From assembly GCA_963775805.1 (NCBI GenBank), contig CAVZKG010000007.1:310001-374000 (forward strand): a DNA stretch of 64,000 nucleotides. The letters run 5' to 3'. Numbering within the stretch: the stretch's first letter is position 1; each line of letters starts with the position of its first letter. This document shows positions 7,936 to 16,733 of the stretch, piece after piece. The notes under the pieces are model-generated. The model was not told the origin of the DNA, ran no database searches, and worked only from the letters and a program-made list of their open reading frames with translations. A program made the position numbers and the translations under genes. This DNA comes from JAFAMB01 sp963775805. GTDB lineage: Bacteria; Verrucomicrobiota; Verrucomicrobiia; Chthoniobacterales; JAFAMB01.

Positions 7936-8886
7936 ATGATTGTAACGACTTCGAGTTTGTACAAACTTGCTTATTCGCACTATGCGATCGGAGCCTATAA
8001 TATTAACAACCTGGAACAGATTCTCGGTCTGTTTAAGGGATGTATCGATTCCGAAGCGCCATTTATTATCCAAATTTCTAAAGGCTCTCGCAGCTACGCG
8101 GATAAGCGCATGCTCGAAGCGATGATTCGGACGGCCGAAGAGATTTATCCAGAGGCTGTCTTCGCGGTGCATCTGGATCATGGGGACGAGGAGACATGCT
8201 ACGACTGCATCGACTCCGGTTTTTATAGTTCGGTGATGATCGACGCCAGCCACGAATCGTTTGAGGAAAATGTAGCGATCACGAAACGGGTCGTGGACCG
8301 CGCCCACGCGAAAGGGATAAGCGTAGAAGCGGAACTGGGCCGGCTTGGAGGGGTGGAAGAAGATGTCAAAGTGGAGGAAGGATCCGCATTTCTCACCGAT
8401 CCTCGGGAAGCTGTGCAATTCGTCAAACAAACCGGATGCGACTCATTGGCTGCGGCGATTGGGACAAGTCATGGAGCGTTTAAATTCAAAGGGAAGCAAA
8501 GTCTTCATTTTGAGGTCATCGAGGCAATTGAGAAAGAGATTCCGGGAACCCCTATTGTGATGCATGGAAGCTCCAGCGTCCCCGAGGAAGAGGTCCGGCG
8601 AATCAACGCCGCGGGAGGAAAACTGGATCCGAGTGCACGTGGAGTCGACGAAAACGAGTATTTGCCGGCCGCGAAATTAGGAGTAACCAAAATCAATATT
8701 GATACGGATGGGCGAATGGTTTGGACCCGCGTTCACCGTGAATATTTTCGGGACCATCCTGAGCAATTCGATTTCAGGCCCCCTGGAAAGATTTTTGTGA
8801 GCGAGTACGCGAAATTTATCGCACACAAGAATGAAAAACTTGGTTCGGCAGGAACACTCCAGTCTGTACGCAAAGCGTTAGCCTGA
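7936..8886 (+). CDS. class II fructose-bisphosphate aldolase-like protein
   Basis: The class II aldolase motifs are present: FAVHLDHGDEE (zinc-binding His and catalytic Asp), VSVEAELG-type block here as ISVEAELGRLGG, AIGTSHGAFKFKG (zinc His), MHGSSSVPEEE (zinc His) and KINIDTD for phosphate binding. The reaction is reversible aldol cleavage yielding dihydroxyacetone phosphate. Because it is regulated apart from glycolysis with an FAD oxidoreductase under a SorC-type regulator, the substrate may be another ketose bisphosphate rather than FBP. A strong Shine-Dalgarno (AGGAGG, 7922-7927) precedes the ATG. Length 316, slightly shorter than E. coli FbaA. Confidence 0.88.
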   Translation: MIVTTSSLYKLAYSHYAIGAYNINNLEQILGLFKGCIDSEAPFIIQISKGSRSYADKRMLEAMIRTAEEIYPEAVFAVHLDHGDEETCYDCIDSGFYSSVMIDASHESFEENVAITKRVVDRAHAKGISVEAELGRLGGVEEDVKVEEGSAFLTDPREAVQFVKQTGCDSLAAAIGTSHGAFKFKGKQSLHFEVIEAIEKEIPGTPIVMHGSSSVPEEEVRRINAAGGKLDPSARGVDENEYLPAAKLGVTKINIDTDGRMVWTRVHREYFRDHPEQFDFRPPGKIFVSEYAKFIAHKNEKLGSAGTLQSVRKALA

Positions 8887-8910
8887 ATATTGCAGGAGAT
8901 GCAATATTCA
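8884..8910 (+). terminator. 11-bp perfect hairpin at the end of the aldolase gene
   Basis: TGAATATTGCA (8884-8894) pairs perfectly with TGCAATATTCA (8900-8910) around a GGAGA loop. The stem begins in the aldolase stop codon. No T-tract follows, so it is either a processing or stabilising hairpin or a weak terminator. Confidence 0.5.
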
Positions 8911-9000
8911 CCGCGTCAAAGATCGGCTCTGCGCGGCCTGAGCCATTGCTGAACTCTGCAGGCTTTGCGCCCTGTAGGGATGCGCGCTACGGTATGGCGC

Positions 9001-11463
9001 ATGAAGCGGCCGGAATTGCTCAGCCCAGCAGGCAATTGGGAGTGCATGCGTGCTGCCGTTGCGAACGGCGCCAATGCAATCTATTTCGGCGTGGAGCGAT
9101 TCAATGCGCGTATGCGAGCCGACAACTTCCGGACAGAGACGCTTCCGGAAGTGATGGAGTACCTCCATCGGCACGATGTACGAGGCTTTGTGACATTCAA
9201 CACGTTGGTGTTCACGGACGAACTTTTGGACGCATCGAATTTGCTGGGCCAACTCGCCAATGCCTCTGTAGACGCGATTATCGTGCAAGATCTTGGGTTG
9301 GCGCGGCTTGCACGAGAAGTCGCTCCGGGTTTGGAATTGCATGCGTCGACGCAGATGACGATCACCTCTCCGGAGGGGTTGGAGCTAGCGCGCGATCTGG
9401 GCATCACACGGGCTGTGTTGGCCAGGGAACTTTCACTGCGAGATTTAAAACGATTTCCGACCGGCGAATTCCCGGTGGAGGTATTCGTTCACGGGGCGCT
9501 CTGTGTTGCGTATTCCGGCCAATGTTTGACGAGCGAGTCGCTTGGTCAACGAAGTGCGAATCGCGGCGAGTGCGCTCAAGCATGCCGTCTTCCGTACGAG
9601 TTACTGGTGGACGGTCAATTGAGGGACCTGGGTGACAAGAAATATTTGTTATCACCTCAGGACTTGGCCGGCATTGATCAAATACCTGACTTGATTCGGC
9701 TGGGCGTTGCAAGTTTCAAGATCGAAGGGCGACTGAAGTCGCCGGAGTATGTAGCAGCCGTGACACGAGTTTATCGTGATGCGATAGATCGTGCGATGTC
9801 AGTTGTGTCCAATCTCGAGGCGCGGGTTGCTGGGGTTCCTGACGAAGATCTGTATAGCCTGGAGATGACGTTCTCGCGGGGGTTCTACTCAGGGTGGCTT
9901 AACGGCGTCAATCATCAGCAACTTGTTAATGGCCGATTCGGGAAGAAGCGTGGGGCTTTTGTCGGGTACGTTGAAAAAGTCGGCTTGGACTTTGTCGAAC
10001 TCCATTCGAATGTCGTCGTAAAACCGGGAGACGGCGTTGTCTTTGACTCCGGTCCAGACACGGAAAACGAACAAGGAGGAAGACTTTACGAGGTCAGATC
10101 AGATCGGCTCTATTTTGGGAATGGAGAGATCGACTTTAAGCAGGTACGAACAGGAGACCGGATATGGAAGACGGATGATCCGGCTCTGAACAAAAAGCTG
10201 CGACAGACTTTCTCACACGATCCGGAACCGGTACGCGTTCCGATTGATATCCGTGTAACCGGTGCGGATGGAGAACCGTTACGGTTAGAGGTATCCGCGC
10301 GCGGTAAAATCGCGGAAGCTTGTTCGGAGATTCCACTAACTCTTGCAAGATCTTCCTCGCTCACCTCAGAAGTCCTCCGGGAACAACTAAGTCGACTCGG
10401 GGAGACAAGGTACCGGTTGGGCAATCTTGAGATCAGCGTTGAGAGCAACCTTTTCCTGCCTATCGGCCAAATCAATCGGTTGCGACGGGCTGCAATCGCT
10501 CGGCTGGATTTAGCAATCGGTACGCATCCCTCCGGTGTGGCTGGTACTCCCGAGGCCGGAGAAATCACTGTGCGTAGCGAAGCTGTGCTCCGGCACATGC
10601 TGCCCGAGTCTCCAAAGCATCGAGAACAGTACCCGGTCGAAATGGTCGTGCTCTGCCGCACGGCTGACCAGATCGAAGTAGCGATCGAGGAAGGTATAGA
10701 AACAATTTACATTGATTTTGAGGACATTCGCCGATACCCGCAGGCCATCGCTCAGATCGGGAATCGCGCCCACGCGTTTTTGGCGACTCCGCGAATTCAG
10801 AAGCCGGGAGAGCAAGGGTTCTTCCGGTTGATCGAAAACGCCAAGCCATTTGGTGTTCTCATCCGAAACCTCGGTTCGATTGCGTTCTTTCGGCGGAAAA
10901 GGTTTCGGTTGCATGGCGATTTCTCGCTCAATGTAGCGAACCCATTGACGGCCGAATTTCTATTGGAACAGGGGCTCGACCAACTGACAATCTCTTACGA
11001 TTTGAACCTGAAAGAAGTGCTTGCGTTACTTCGGTACGATCCCGGCAACCGGTTTGAACTCACGGTTCATCAGCACATGCCAATGTTTCATATGGAGCAC
11101 TGTGTTTTTGCCGCGTTCCTTTCAGAGGGAACGGATCACACAAACTGTGGCCGCCCCTGTGATCGGCATCAGTTGAAACTTCGCGATCGGGTCGGTTCGG
11201 AGCACGTCGTGAAAGCGGACGTTGGTTGCCGAAATACCGTGTTCAACGCGCGAGCTCAGTCCGGAGCACATTGTGCGCAAGCGTTGATGGCAGCCGGGCT
11301 GCGAAAATTCAGAGTGGAGTTTCTCAATGAAACGCGATCCGAAGCGCTTCGCGTAATTCGAACTTATCGCCAACTATTACAAGGAAACGTTCCCGGGGAT
11401 GCAGTGTGGCGCGACATGAAAGCGTACCTTCAATTAGGTGTCACAAAAGGGTCCCTTGAGTAA
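9001..11463 (+). CDS. peptidase U32 family protein (RlhA/YhbU-like) with C-terminal second U32-like half
   Basis: From ATG 9001 the protein is 820 residues. It opens with the U32 start PELLSPAGNWECMRAAVANGANAIYFG and carries the family signature EVFVHGALCVAYSGQCLTS near residue 160, followed by NRGECAQACR Cys residues and KIEGRLKSPEYV. A middle region resembles the DUF3656 insertion. The last third repeats a U32-type barrel-like segment with Cys-rich CGRPCDRHQ. Members act as collagenase-like peptidases or, with better evidence, in tRNA/rRNA hydroxylation (TrhP, RlhA). An RNA hydroxylation role is the best guess. It is longer than RlhA (about 650). An earlier ATG at 8965 is less likely. Confidence 0.85.
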   Translation: MKRPELLSPAGNWECMRAAVANGANAIYFGVERFNARMRADNFRTETLPEVMEYLHRHDVRGFVTFNTLVFTDELLDASNLLGQLANASVDAIIVQDLGLARLAREVAPGLELHASTQMTITSPEGLELARDLGITRAVLARELSLRDLKRFPTGEFPVEVFVHGALCVAYSGQCLTSESLGQRSANRGECAQACRLPYELLVDGQLRDLGDKKYLLSPQDLAGIDQIPDLIRLGVASFKIEGRLKSPEYVAAVTRVYRDAIDRAMSVVSNLEARVAGVPDEDLYSLEMTFSRGFYSGWLNGVNHQQLVNGRFGKKRGAFVGYVEKVGLDFVELHSNVVVKPGDGVVFDSGPDTENEQGGRLYEVRSDRLYFGNGEIDFKQVRTGDRIWKTDDPALNKKLRQTFSHDPEPVRVPIDIRVTGADGEPLRLEVSARGKIAEACSEIPLTLARSSSLTSEVLREQLSRLGETRYRLGNLEISVESNLFLPIGQINRLRRAAIARLDLAIGTHPSGVAGTPEAGEITVRSEAVLRHMLPESPKHREQYPVEMVVLCRTADQIEVAIEEGIETIYIDFEDIRRYPQAIAQIGNRAHAFLATPRIQKPGEQGFFRLIENAKPFGVLIRNLGSIAFFRRKRFRLHGDFSLNVANPLTAEFLLEQGLDQLTISYDLNLKEVLALLRYDPGNRFELTVHQHMPMFHMEHCVFAAFLSEGTDHTNCGRPCDRHQLKLRDRVGSEHVVKADVGCRNTVFNARAQSGAHCAQALMAAGLRKFRVEFLNETRSEALRVIRTYRQLLQGNVPGDAVWRDMKAYLQLGVTKGSLE

Positions 11464-11519
11464 CTGCAATAACAAGTCGATCTCGCCCTCATTTCCGGCA
11501 GGACCGGAAGTAAACAAGC

Positions 11520-12731
11520 ATGAAGAAATCACCGTTAGCCAGCATATTGTCCATCGTATTTATCGATCTGATTGGGTTCGGAATGATCATTCCGATTCTC
11601 CCGCTCTACGCGCAGCGCTTTCATGCAACGGAAGCGCAAATTGGATTTTTGCTGGCTTCATATTCGTTCATGCAGTTTTTGGCTTCGCCGGTGCTTGGGT
11701 GGTTTTCGGATAAATACGGGCGTAAACCGGTTCTGCTTTGCAGTCTCATCGGATCGGCTGCCGGTTACATTCTGATGGCGGATGCCAGTTCCTTGCTCAT
11801 GCTTTTTTTCGCGCGAATTCTGGCCGGGGTGGCCGGTGCGAGTGTCGGCACGGCATCGGCGTATATCGCGGACATCACCCCTCCGGAGAATCGATCGAAA
11901 CGGATCGGGTTAATCGGGGCGGCGTTCGGTATCGGCTTTGTACTAGGTCCGGCAATCGGCGGCATTTTGAGCCTATGGTCGGTGGTCGCACCGTTTTGGT
12001 TTGCTGCAACTCTTTCGACGCTAAACGCGATACTTATGTGGGTCGTCCTTCCTGAGCCGGAGCGACACACTGCGCGTCAGCAAGGGCCGCTGAACCTGAA
12101 GCAGACGTTTCAACAGGCAGGAAGCTGGCGGCTCGGGGTTATCACGATCACTTATTTCATCGCGATCGCTGGATTCGCGATCGTGACCATGATTTATCCG
12201 CAGGTAGGACAGCGCAGGTTCGAGCTGAACCAGAGTCAGATCAGCTACATCTTCGTGATGCTCGGCCTGATTGGTGCCGCAATCCAGGGTGGCGGGATTG
12301 GGAAGCTTGCGAAGCGTTTCGGAGACGTCAGCCTGGCAATCACAGGATTCGCGATCATGTCCGTTTCGATGTTGTTAATGCCACTGGCGGGTTCCCTGCC
12401 TATCTTTTTGTTGTTTTCGGCGGGGCTCGCAGTTGGCAACAGTCTGTCGCAGCCGACAGTGAACGCTCTTGCTTCGAAAGGGGCGACTGCCGCTTTGCAG
12501 GGACGCGTGTTAGGACTTGTTCAATCCGCCGGGAGTTTGGGACGCGTCTTTGGGCCGATCCTTGCCGGATTCCTGCTCGCCGGGGACCATGCTCGTCCAC
12601 ATATTCAATATGGCAACACTCCGTTTATCGCTGGTGGAGTGTTGATTGCGATTGCATTTGCCCTCGCGACAAAACTGCGAAAGTCGGAACCAGCAAAAAC
12701 TGAAAACCCTTCGCCGGTTCAAGCGGAGTAG
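11520..12731 (+). CDS. MFS transporter, TetA/multidrug-efflux type
   Basis: This 403-residue protein has about 12 hydrophobic segments. The first helix reads SIVFIDLIGFGMIIPILPLYA, a hallmark of the TetA(G)-like subfamily. It has the MFS motif A loop GWFSDKYGRKPVLL at residues 61-74 and the antiporter motif C-like GAAFGIGFVLGPAIGG in helix 5. It is probably a proton-driven drug or metabolite exporter of the inner membrane. The substrate is unknown. It follows the U32 gene by 56 bp and may share its transcript. A G-rich heptamer repeat lies straight after the stop. Confidence 0.88.
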   Translation: MKKSPLASILSIVFIDLIGFGMIIPILPLYAQRFHATEAQIGFLLASYSFMQFLASPVLGWFSDKYGRKPVLLCSLIGSAAGYILMADASSLLMLFFARILAGVAGASVGTASAYIADITPPENRSKRIGLIGAAFGIGFVLGPAIGGILSLWSVVAPFWFAATLSTLNAILMWVVLPEPERHTARQQGPLNLKQTFQQAGSWRLGVITITYFIAIAGFAIVTMIYPQVGQRRFELNQSQISYIFVMLGLIGAAIQGGGIGKLAKRFGDVSLAITGFAIMSVSMLLMPLAGSLPIFLLFSAGLAVGNSLSQPTVNALASKGATAALQGRVLGLVQSAGSLGRVFGPILAGFLLAGDHARPHIQYGNTPFIAGGVLIAIAFALATKLRKSEPAKTENPSPVQAE

Positions 12732-12739
12732 TGGGGTGG

Positions 12740-12795
12740 GTTTGGGGTTTGGGGTTCGAAGTTCGAAGTTCGGGGTTCAGGGTTCGGGGTTCGGG
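12740..12795 (+). repeat. eight-unit heptamer repeat, consensus GTTYGGG
   Basis: Eight in-phase 7-bp units run from 12740 to 12795: GTTTGGG twice, GTTCGAA twice, then GTTCGGG, GTTCAGG, GTTCGGG, GTTCGGG. It sits between the convergent MFS and secreted-protein genes. The G-runs on the plus strand could form a G-quadruplex. No coding function. Confidence 0.8.
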
Positions 12796-12884
12796 GCGTT
12801 TAGGGACGATTGGATGATCGGGTTTTTGCAATGCGCGGGATCAAGGCTCAGGCAAGTGCCGTTGTCGGTTTAAGCTGCGAAAGT

Positions 12885-13340
12885 TCAGTTCGTTGTAGCC
12901 GGAGCTGGGGAAGGAGCTGCGGCCTGCTTGGCCGCTTTCGCAGCGCGTGCCGCTTTCATTTTGGCTTTCGATTCCTTTTCGGCGGCTGCGAATTGCTTTT
13001 GCTGATCCGGGTTCAGAATCCCGTAAATGTCGCTCTCATACTTTGCCCGGAGGTCTTTTTGCTTCGCTTTATTCCCTTTGGCGGCGAAGAGCGCATCGAC
13101 ATATTGATCAATGATCGGTTTGGCTTTTGCTTCCTGATCGGGTGTCAAACCGACCTGATTCTTCAAGCGGGTCAATCGGGCGGCTTTAAATGTATCTGGG
13201 GTAAATTTATGGTGAGCAGGTGCGCCGGCAACCGGGGAGGCTGCTGGAGTGGCATCGGCGGCTTTGGCTGTCACCGCGATGGAGAAGGTCGCGCACAGGA
13301 CCATGGTGGGCACCGCGTAGAGAAGGGACTTAAAGTTCAT
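12885..13340 (-). CDS. small secreted protein, Spy/CpxP-like helical repeat
   Basis: The protein (151 residues) has a clear signal peptide with a hydrophobic core at residues 4-24 and cleavage after AKA. The mature part is basic and all-helical, with LTPDQEAKAKPIIDQYV and ILNPDQQKQFAAAE, the LTxxQ-like repeats seen in Spy/CpxP periplasmic chaperones. The tail is low-complexity Lys/Ala/Pro. It probably acts in the periplasm, perhaps as a chaperone or stress sensor. It is transcribed away from hemB. The family assignment is inferred from the motif only. Confidence 0.7.
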   Translation of the reverse strand: MNFKSLLYAVPTMVLCATFSIAVTAKAADATPAASPVAGAPAHHKFTPDTFKAARLTRLKNQVGLTPDQEAKAKPIIDQYVDALFAAKGNKAKQKDLRAKYESDIYGILNPDQQKQFAAAEKESKAKMKAARAAKAAKQAAAPSPAPATTN

Positions 13341-13380
13341 ATACCTTAAAAAACACTCACAACGGGTGCGAGTTGCGCCA

Positions 13381-14367
13381 CTACTCTTTTAGCCAGTTGG
13401 CGAGGTCTTTTGCCCAATACGTGACGATCATATCAGCACCCGCTCTGCGGAAACCGGTCATCATTTCCAGAACCGCCCGCTTTTCTTCGAGCCAACCCGC
13501 TCTCGCCGCCGCTTTGATCATCGCGTACTCGCCACTCACGTTATAGACGGCTGTCGGTAGCTCAAATCGCTCTTTTACCCGCCAGAGAATATCCAAGTAG
13601 GGTAGGCCAGGCTTAACGATCAGCAGCTCTGCCCCTTCTTCCACATCGAGAGCGACTTCGCGCATAGCCTCCAACGCGTTTCCCGGATCCATCTGGTAGG
13701 TGCGCCTATCGCCGAATTGCGGGGCGCTTTCCGCCGCGTCCCTGAACGGCCCGTAGAAGGCTGAACAAAACTTCGAGGCATAACTCATGATGGTGACTCT
13801 GTCGTGCCCATGGGCATCGAGCGCCGAACGAATCGCACCGATACGACCATCCATCATATCGCTTGGCGCGACGATATCTGCTCCCGCGGCAGCATGGCTG
13901 AGCGCCGTCTTCACCAACAGTTCGACCGATACATCATTCAGAATCTGGTAATCGTCCCCCTCTTTTTGGACGATGCCGCAGTGGCCGTGAGATGTGTATT
14001 CGCACAGGCAGACATCTGTAATCACGATCAGGTCCGGGGTTGCTTTTTTGATTGCGAGGAGAGCCTGCTGCACAATTCCGTTCTCTGCATACGCTTGAGA
14101 GCCTTTTTCATCCTTTATGCCGGGAATGCCAAAAAGAAGGATGGCGGGGATTCCGAGTTCCGAGATCGATTTACATTCGGCTGCGAGCTCTGACAAAGGG
14201 AGTTGCGCGACGCCGGGCATGCTTGGTATTTCGGAGCGGCGATTCACTTTCTCAGAAACAAAGAGCGGGTAAATCAGCTGGTTGACCTCCATGCGGGTCT
14301 CCCGAACCAACCGTCTCAGTTTGTCGGTTGCGCGGAGCCGACGAGGCCGATTCGTGAGAGGTAGCAT
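13381..14367 (-). CDS. hemB: delta-aminolevulinic acid dehydratase (porphobilinogen synthase)
   Basis: HemB condenses two aminolevulinate molecules into porphobilinogen in haem and tetrapyrrole synthesis. The protein (328 residues) has both Schiff-base lysines, in MSYASKFCSAFYGPFRDA and LLIVKPGLPYLDI. It also has the zinc-binding triple-Cys loop DVCLCEYTSHGHCG, which marks the Zn-dependent class. The opening RPRRLRATDKLRRLVRET is typical. It is a single gene, divergent from coaX with a 136-bp spacer. Confidence 0.97.
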   Translation of the reverse strand: MLPLTNRPRRLRATDKLRRLVRETRMEVNQLIYPLFVSEKVNRRSEIPSMPGVAQLPLSELAAECKSISELGIPAILLFGIPGIKDEKGSQAYAENGIVQQALLAIKKATPDLIVITDVCLCEYTSHGHCGIVQKEGDDYQILNDVSVELLVKTALSHAAAGADIVAPSDMMDGRIGAIRSALDAHGHDRVTIMSYASKFCSAFYGPFRDAAESAPQFGDRRTYQMDPGNALEAMREVALDVEEGAELLIVKPGLPYLDILWRVKERFELPTAVYNVSGEYAMIKAAARAGWLEEKRAVLEMMTGFRRAGADMIVTYWAKDLANWLKE

Positions 14368-14503
14368 GTGTCACGCTAGCCTAGAATCGGTTCATGCGGC
14401 AAATACGATTAAGACAGACGTCACGAGAGAACAGATTCGAACTTTCGATGGTTATCGGTGCGGCTATAGTTTTGCTGTCAGTGTGCCCTAGAGTTTTGAC
14501 ACC

Positions 14504-15238
14504 ATGCAAAAGTTCCTCCTGGTTAATCTGAACAATACTTCGACGAAGTTCGCCTTGGGGAACGAGGAAAAGCTACTGGCGAAAAAGGTTCTACCGACGA
14601 AGAATCTGTCGGGTACAGCGGTGGCGCGAACCATTCGATCCTGGAAGTTTGATCATGTGCTAGTCGGGTCCGTTGTTCCCAAAAAGACGCTGATATTTCG
14701 AAATCTTTTCAGAGGGAGAATGAAGGAGGTAAGCCCGGATCTGGATCTGGGGATCGGCATTGATTTTTCCGATCCGCGCGGGATCGGGGCTGATCGGTTG
14801 GCGAATGCCGTCGGCGTAACGGCCTTGTACGGTTTCCCGGCTATTGTGGTTGATTTTGGAACAGCGGTTACGTTTGACGTGATCTCCCGCAAGGGCGCAT
14901 ACGAAGGCGGTGTAATCGCTCCCGGGTTGGGAGTCATGGTGGATTACCTGTACCAGCGCACCGCCCTGCTTCCGAAGATCGATCTGGCGGAGCCCGTCAG
15001 CGCGATTGGGAAGTCAACGAAGGATGCGATGCTCGCTGGTGCCGTCTACGGTTATCGAGGGCTTGTCCGCCGTATCGTGACCGAAATCGTCGCTGTGCTC
15101 GATGGTAAAGCCAAGATCGTGGCGACGGGAAGTTACGCGGATTTGATCGCTGCGAAACTTCCAGAGTTGCAAATCGTCGATCTGGATCTCACTCTCGAAG
15201 GATTGCGAATAATCGCACTGAAAAATTTTAAGGCATGA
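14504..15238 (+). CDS. coaX: type III pantothenate kinase, atypical first phosphate motif
   Basis: CoaX phosphorylates pantothenate, the first step of CoA synthesis, and belongs to the ASKHA fold. Seen here are IDFSDPRGIGADRLANAVG (the G-ADR motif), VVDFGTAVTFDVIS (second phosphate motif) and GGVIAPGLGVMVDYLYQRTALLP. The length of 244 fits. The first motif, normally DxGNT with an essential Asp, reads NLNNTSTKFA at residues 8-17, so the Asp and Gly are both Asn. This may reduce activity or be a lineage variant. Its stop overlaps the start of the ROK kinase (ATGA), so the two are translationally coupled. Confidence 0.82.
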   Translation: MQKFLLVNLNNTSTKFALGNEEKLLAKKVLPTKNLSGTAVARTIRSWKFDHVLVGSVVPKKTLIFRNLFRGRMKEVSPDLDLGIGIDFSDPRGIGADRLANAVGVTALYGFPAIVVDFGTAVTFDVISRKGAYEGGVIAPGLGVMVDYLYQRTALLPKIDLAEPVSAIGKSTKDAMLAGAVYGYRGLVRRIVTEIVAVLDGKAKIVATGSYADLIAAKLPELQIVDLDLTLEGLRIIALKNFKA

Positions 15239-16179
15239 GCAACGGCACGGCTATTGGTTTCGATATGGGCGCCACCAGTACCAAGACTGGCGTCGTCCAA
15301 AATGGGAAGATTCTCACGAGAGGGTACGTGATTGAGACACGGCAGGATGGGAATACAGCGGCATTAATCGACGCTTTTATTCACGAAATTCAGCGTTTGC
15401 AAGAGATCCACCCAGAGGTTGAAGCCGTCGGGATTGGCGTCCCGGGAATTATCAATCCGGTGCAAGGGATGGTGGTCAATCTGACTAACGTCAAGGGATG
15501 GACTAACATACCGTTGCGTTCCATCATTATGGAGCGAACCCATGTTGTCGGAAATCTGGAAAACGACGCAAAGGCGATGGCGTACGCCGAATGGAAACAT
15601 GGGGCGGGGCAGTCGGTGGCGAACGTGGTTTGCGTGACTCTTGGTACGGCAGTCGGAGGAGCGCTGATCTTGAACGGGCGTCTATACCGTGGTGCGACGT
15701 TTGTCGCGGGCGAGATCGGCCAGACATCAATTGACTACAACGGAGTCGACTTTGTTTATGGCAACAAGGGCGCCCTTGAAGCCTACGTGGGCCATCGTCA
15801 GATCTCGACCTTTGCCAAAGAAGTTTATAAACAGGCTGGAAAAACGTTGTCCGATGATCAGTCGCACCTGGATCACTTGTCAAAGGCCGCCGACGAAGGG
15901 GACAAAATCGCAGATGAAGTCTGGCGCCAAATCGGACTAAAGATCGGCGTTGGCTTGACTAATGTCATCTGGTTGGTGAATCCAGATCGGATCGTTATCG
16001 GAGGTGGCGTAGCGAATGCCGGGGAACGGCTATTCGGATACATTCGCGAAACCATTCAATCAAGGTGCGAGAAAACATTCTGGAGGAACCTCGACATTGT
16101 TCCTGCGACACTTGGCAACGATGCAGGGATCATCGGCGCCGCTTCGCTGGCGCTAGAGTCCGAATTTTTGCCAAAGTAG
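15235..16179 (+). CDS. ROK family sugar kinase (glucokinase-like)
   Basis: The protein (314 residues) opens GFDMGATSTKTGVV, the N-terminal phosphate loop. It then has VEAVGIGVPGIINPVQGMV, NLENDAKAMAYAEW (catalytic Asp) and LGTAVGGALILNGRLYRGATFVAGEIGQ. The ROK zinc site usually reads CxCGxxGCxE; here the segment is VYGNKGALEAYVG, so the cysteines are absent. It probably phosphorylates glucose or another hexose with ATP, but the substrate is not certain. It is coupled to coaX by a 4-bp overlap. Confidence 0.85.
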   Translation: MSNGTAIGFDMGATSTKTGVVQNGKILTRGYVIETRQDGNTAALIDAFIHEIQRLQEIHPEVEAVGIGVPGIINPVQGMVVNLTNVKGWTNIPLRSIIMERTHVVGNLENDAKAMAYAEWKHGAGQSVANVVCVTLGTAVGGALILNGRLYRGATFVAGEIGQTSIDYNGVDFVYGNKGALEAYVGHRQISTFAKEVYKQAGKTLSDDQSHLDHLSKAADEGDKIADEVWRQIGLKIGVGLTNVIWLVNPDRIVIGGGVANAGERLFGYIRETIQSRCEKTFWRNLDIVPATLGNDAGIIGAASLALESEFLPK

Positions 16180-16225
16180 GATGGGCGTCTCGCCTGTCCC
16201 CTAGACGATACTGATTCTAACTAAG

Positions 16226-16340
16226 CATTCGCCGACACGCCGATACGCACATACGACGACAACGCATCCTTGTGGTTGCGGCTTTCCGCCGCCGCTAAAG
16301 CTTCCGGCGTCGCTAAGGTAATGTCGGACCGGATGGCGGG
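16226..16340. repeat. dispersed intergenic repeat, copy A
   Basis: The stretch beginning CATTCGCCGACACGCCGA and containing GGTTGCGGCTT, CCGCCGCCGCTAAAGCTTCC and ATGTCGGAC/GGATGGCGG matches a second copy at 60146-60280 in the same order. A GC hairpin (GGCGGGC 16335-16341 with GCCCGCC 16347-16353) overlaps its end. The rest of the gap 16180-16441 holds no gene I can support. Confidence 0.75.
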
Positions 16341-16441
16341 CAGGCCGCCCGCCGCACCAATCTTCTGTGGTAAAACCTTTCCCTCGAAATAAACAGGCTG
16401 GAAGCCAATCCTGATGAACAGGCGAAGAACCGACTCTTTCC

Positions 16442-16663
16442 TTAGAGGAGATCTTCCGTCACGACGCTGCGTTGCTCGCGCGAACCGAGGATCTTTGCTT
16501 GTTCGATAACCACTGCCGGATCCTCAACGAACCGATAACCGTGGCAGCTTGGGCAAGTGGCGACGCGCCTAGTGACGATGGAATCGCATCCTTCGCAGAC
16601 TTTATAGAGTTCAGGTTCTGCAGCTATCTTTGCGGCTTTAGCTGCGCGTTCGCTCAGAGACAT
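16442..16663 (-). CDS. small zinc-ribbon protein
   Basis: A 73-residue protein has two CxxC knuckles, CEGC (residues 23-26) and CPSC (37-40), spaced like a zinc ribbon. They are preceded by a helical, Ala/Lys-rich N-terminus (SLSERAAKAAKIAAEPEL). Such small ribbons often bind nucleic acid or a protein partner; no family is recognised. It stands alone between the ROK kinase and hldD. Confidence 0.7.
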   Translation of the reverse strand: MSLSERAAKAAKIAAEPELYKVCEGCDSIVTRRVATCPSCHGYRFVEDPAVVIEQAKILGSREQRSVVTEDLL

Positions 16664-16733
16664 AGCGCAGTTTCGCCCTTTTTTGGGCGGGTTGCACGAT
16701 GATTTTTTACGGTCTTAAGCGCCTCATTCCCCG

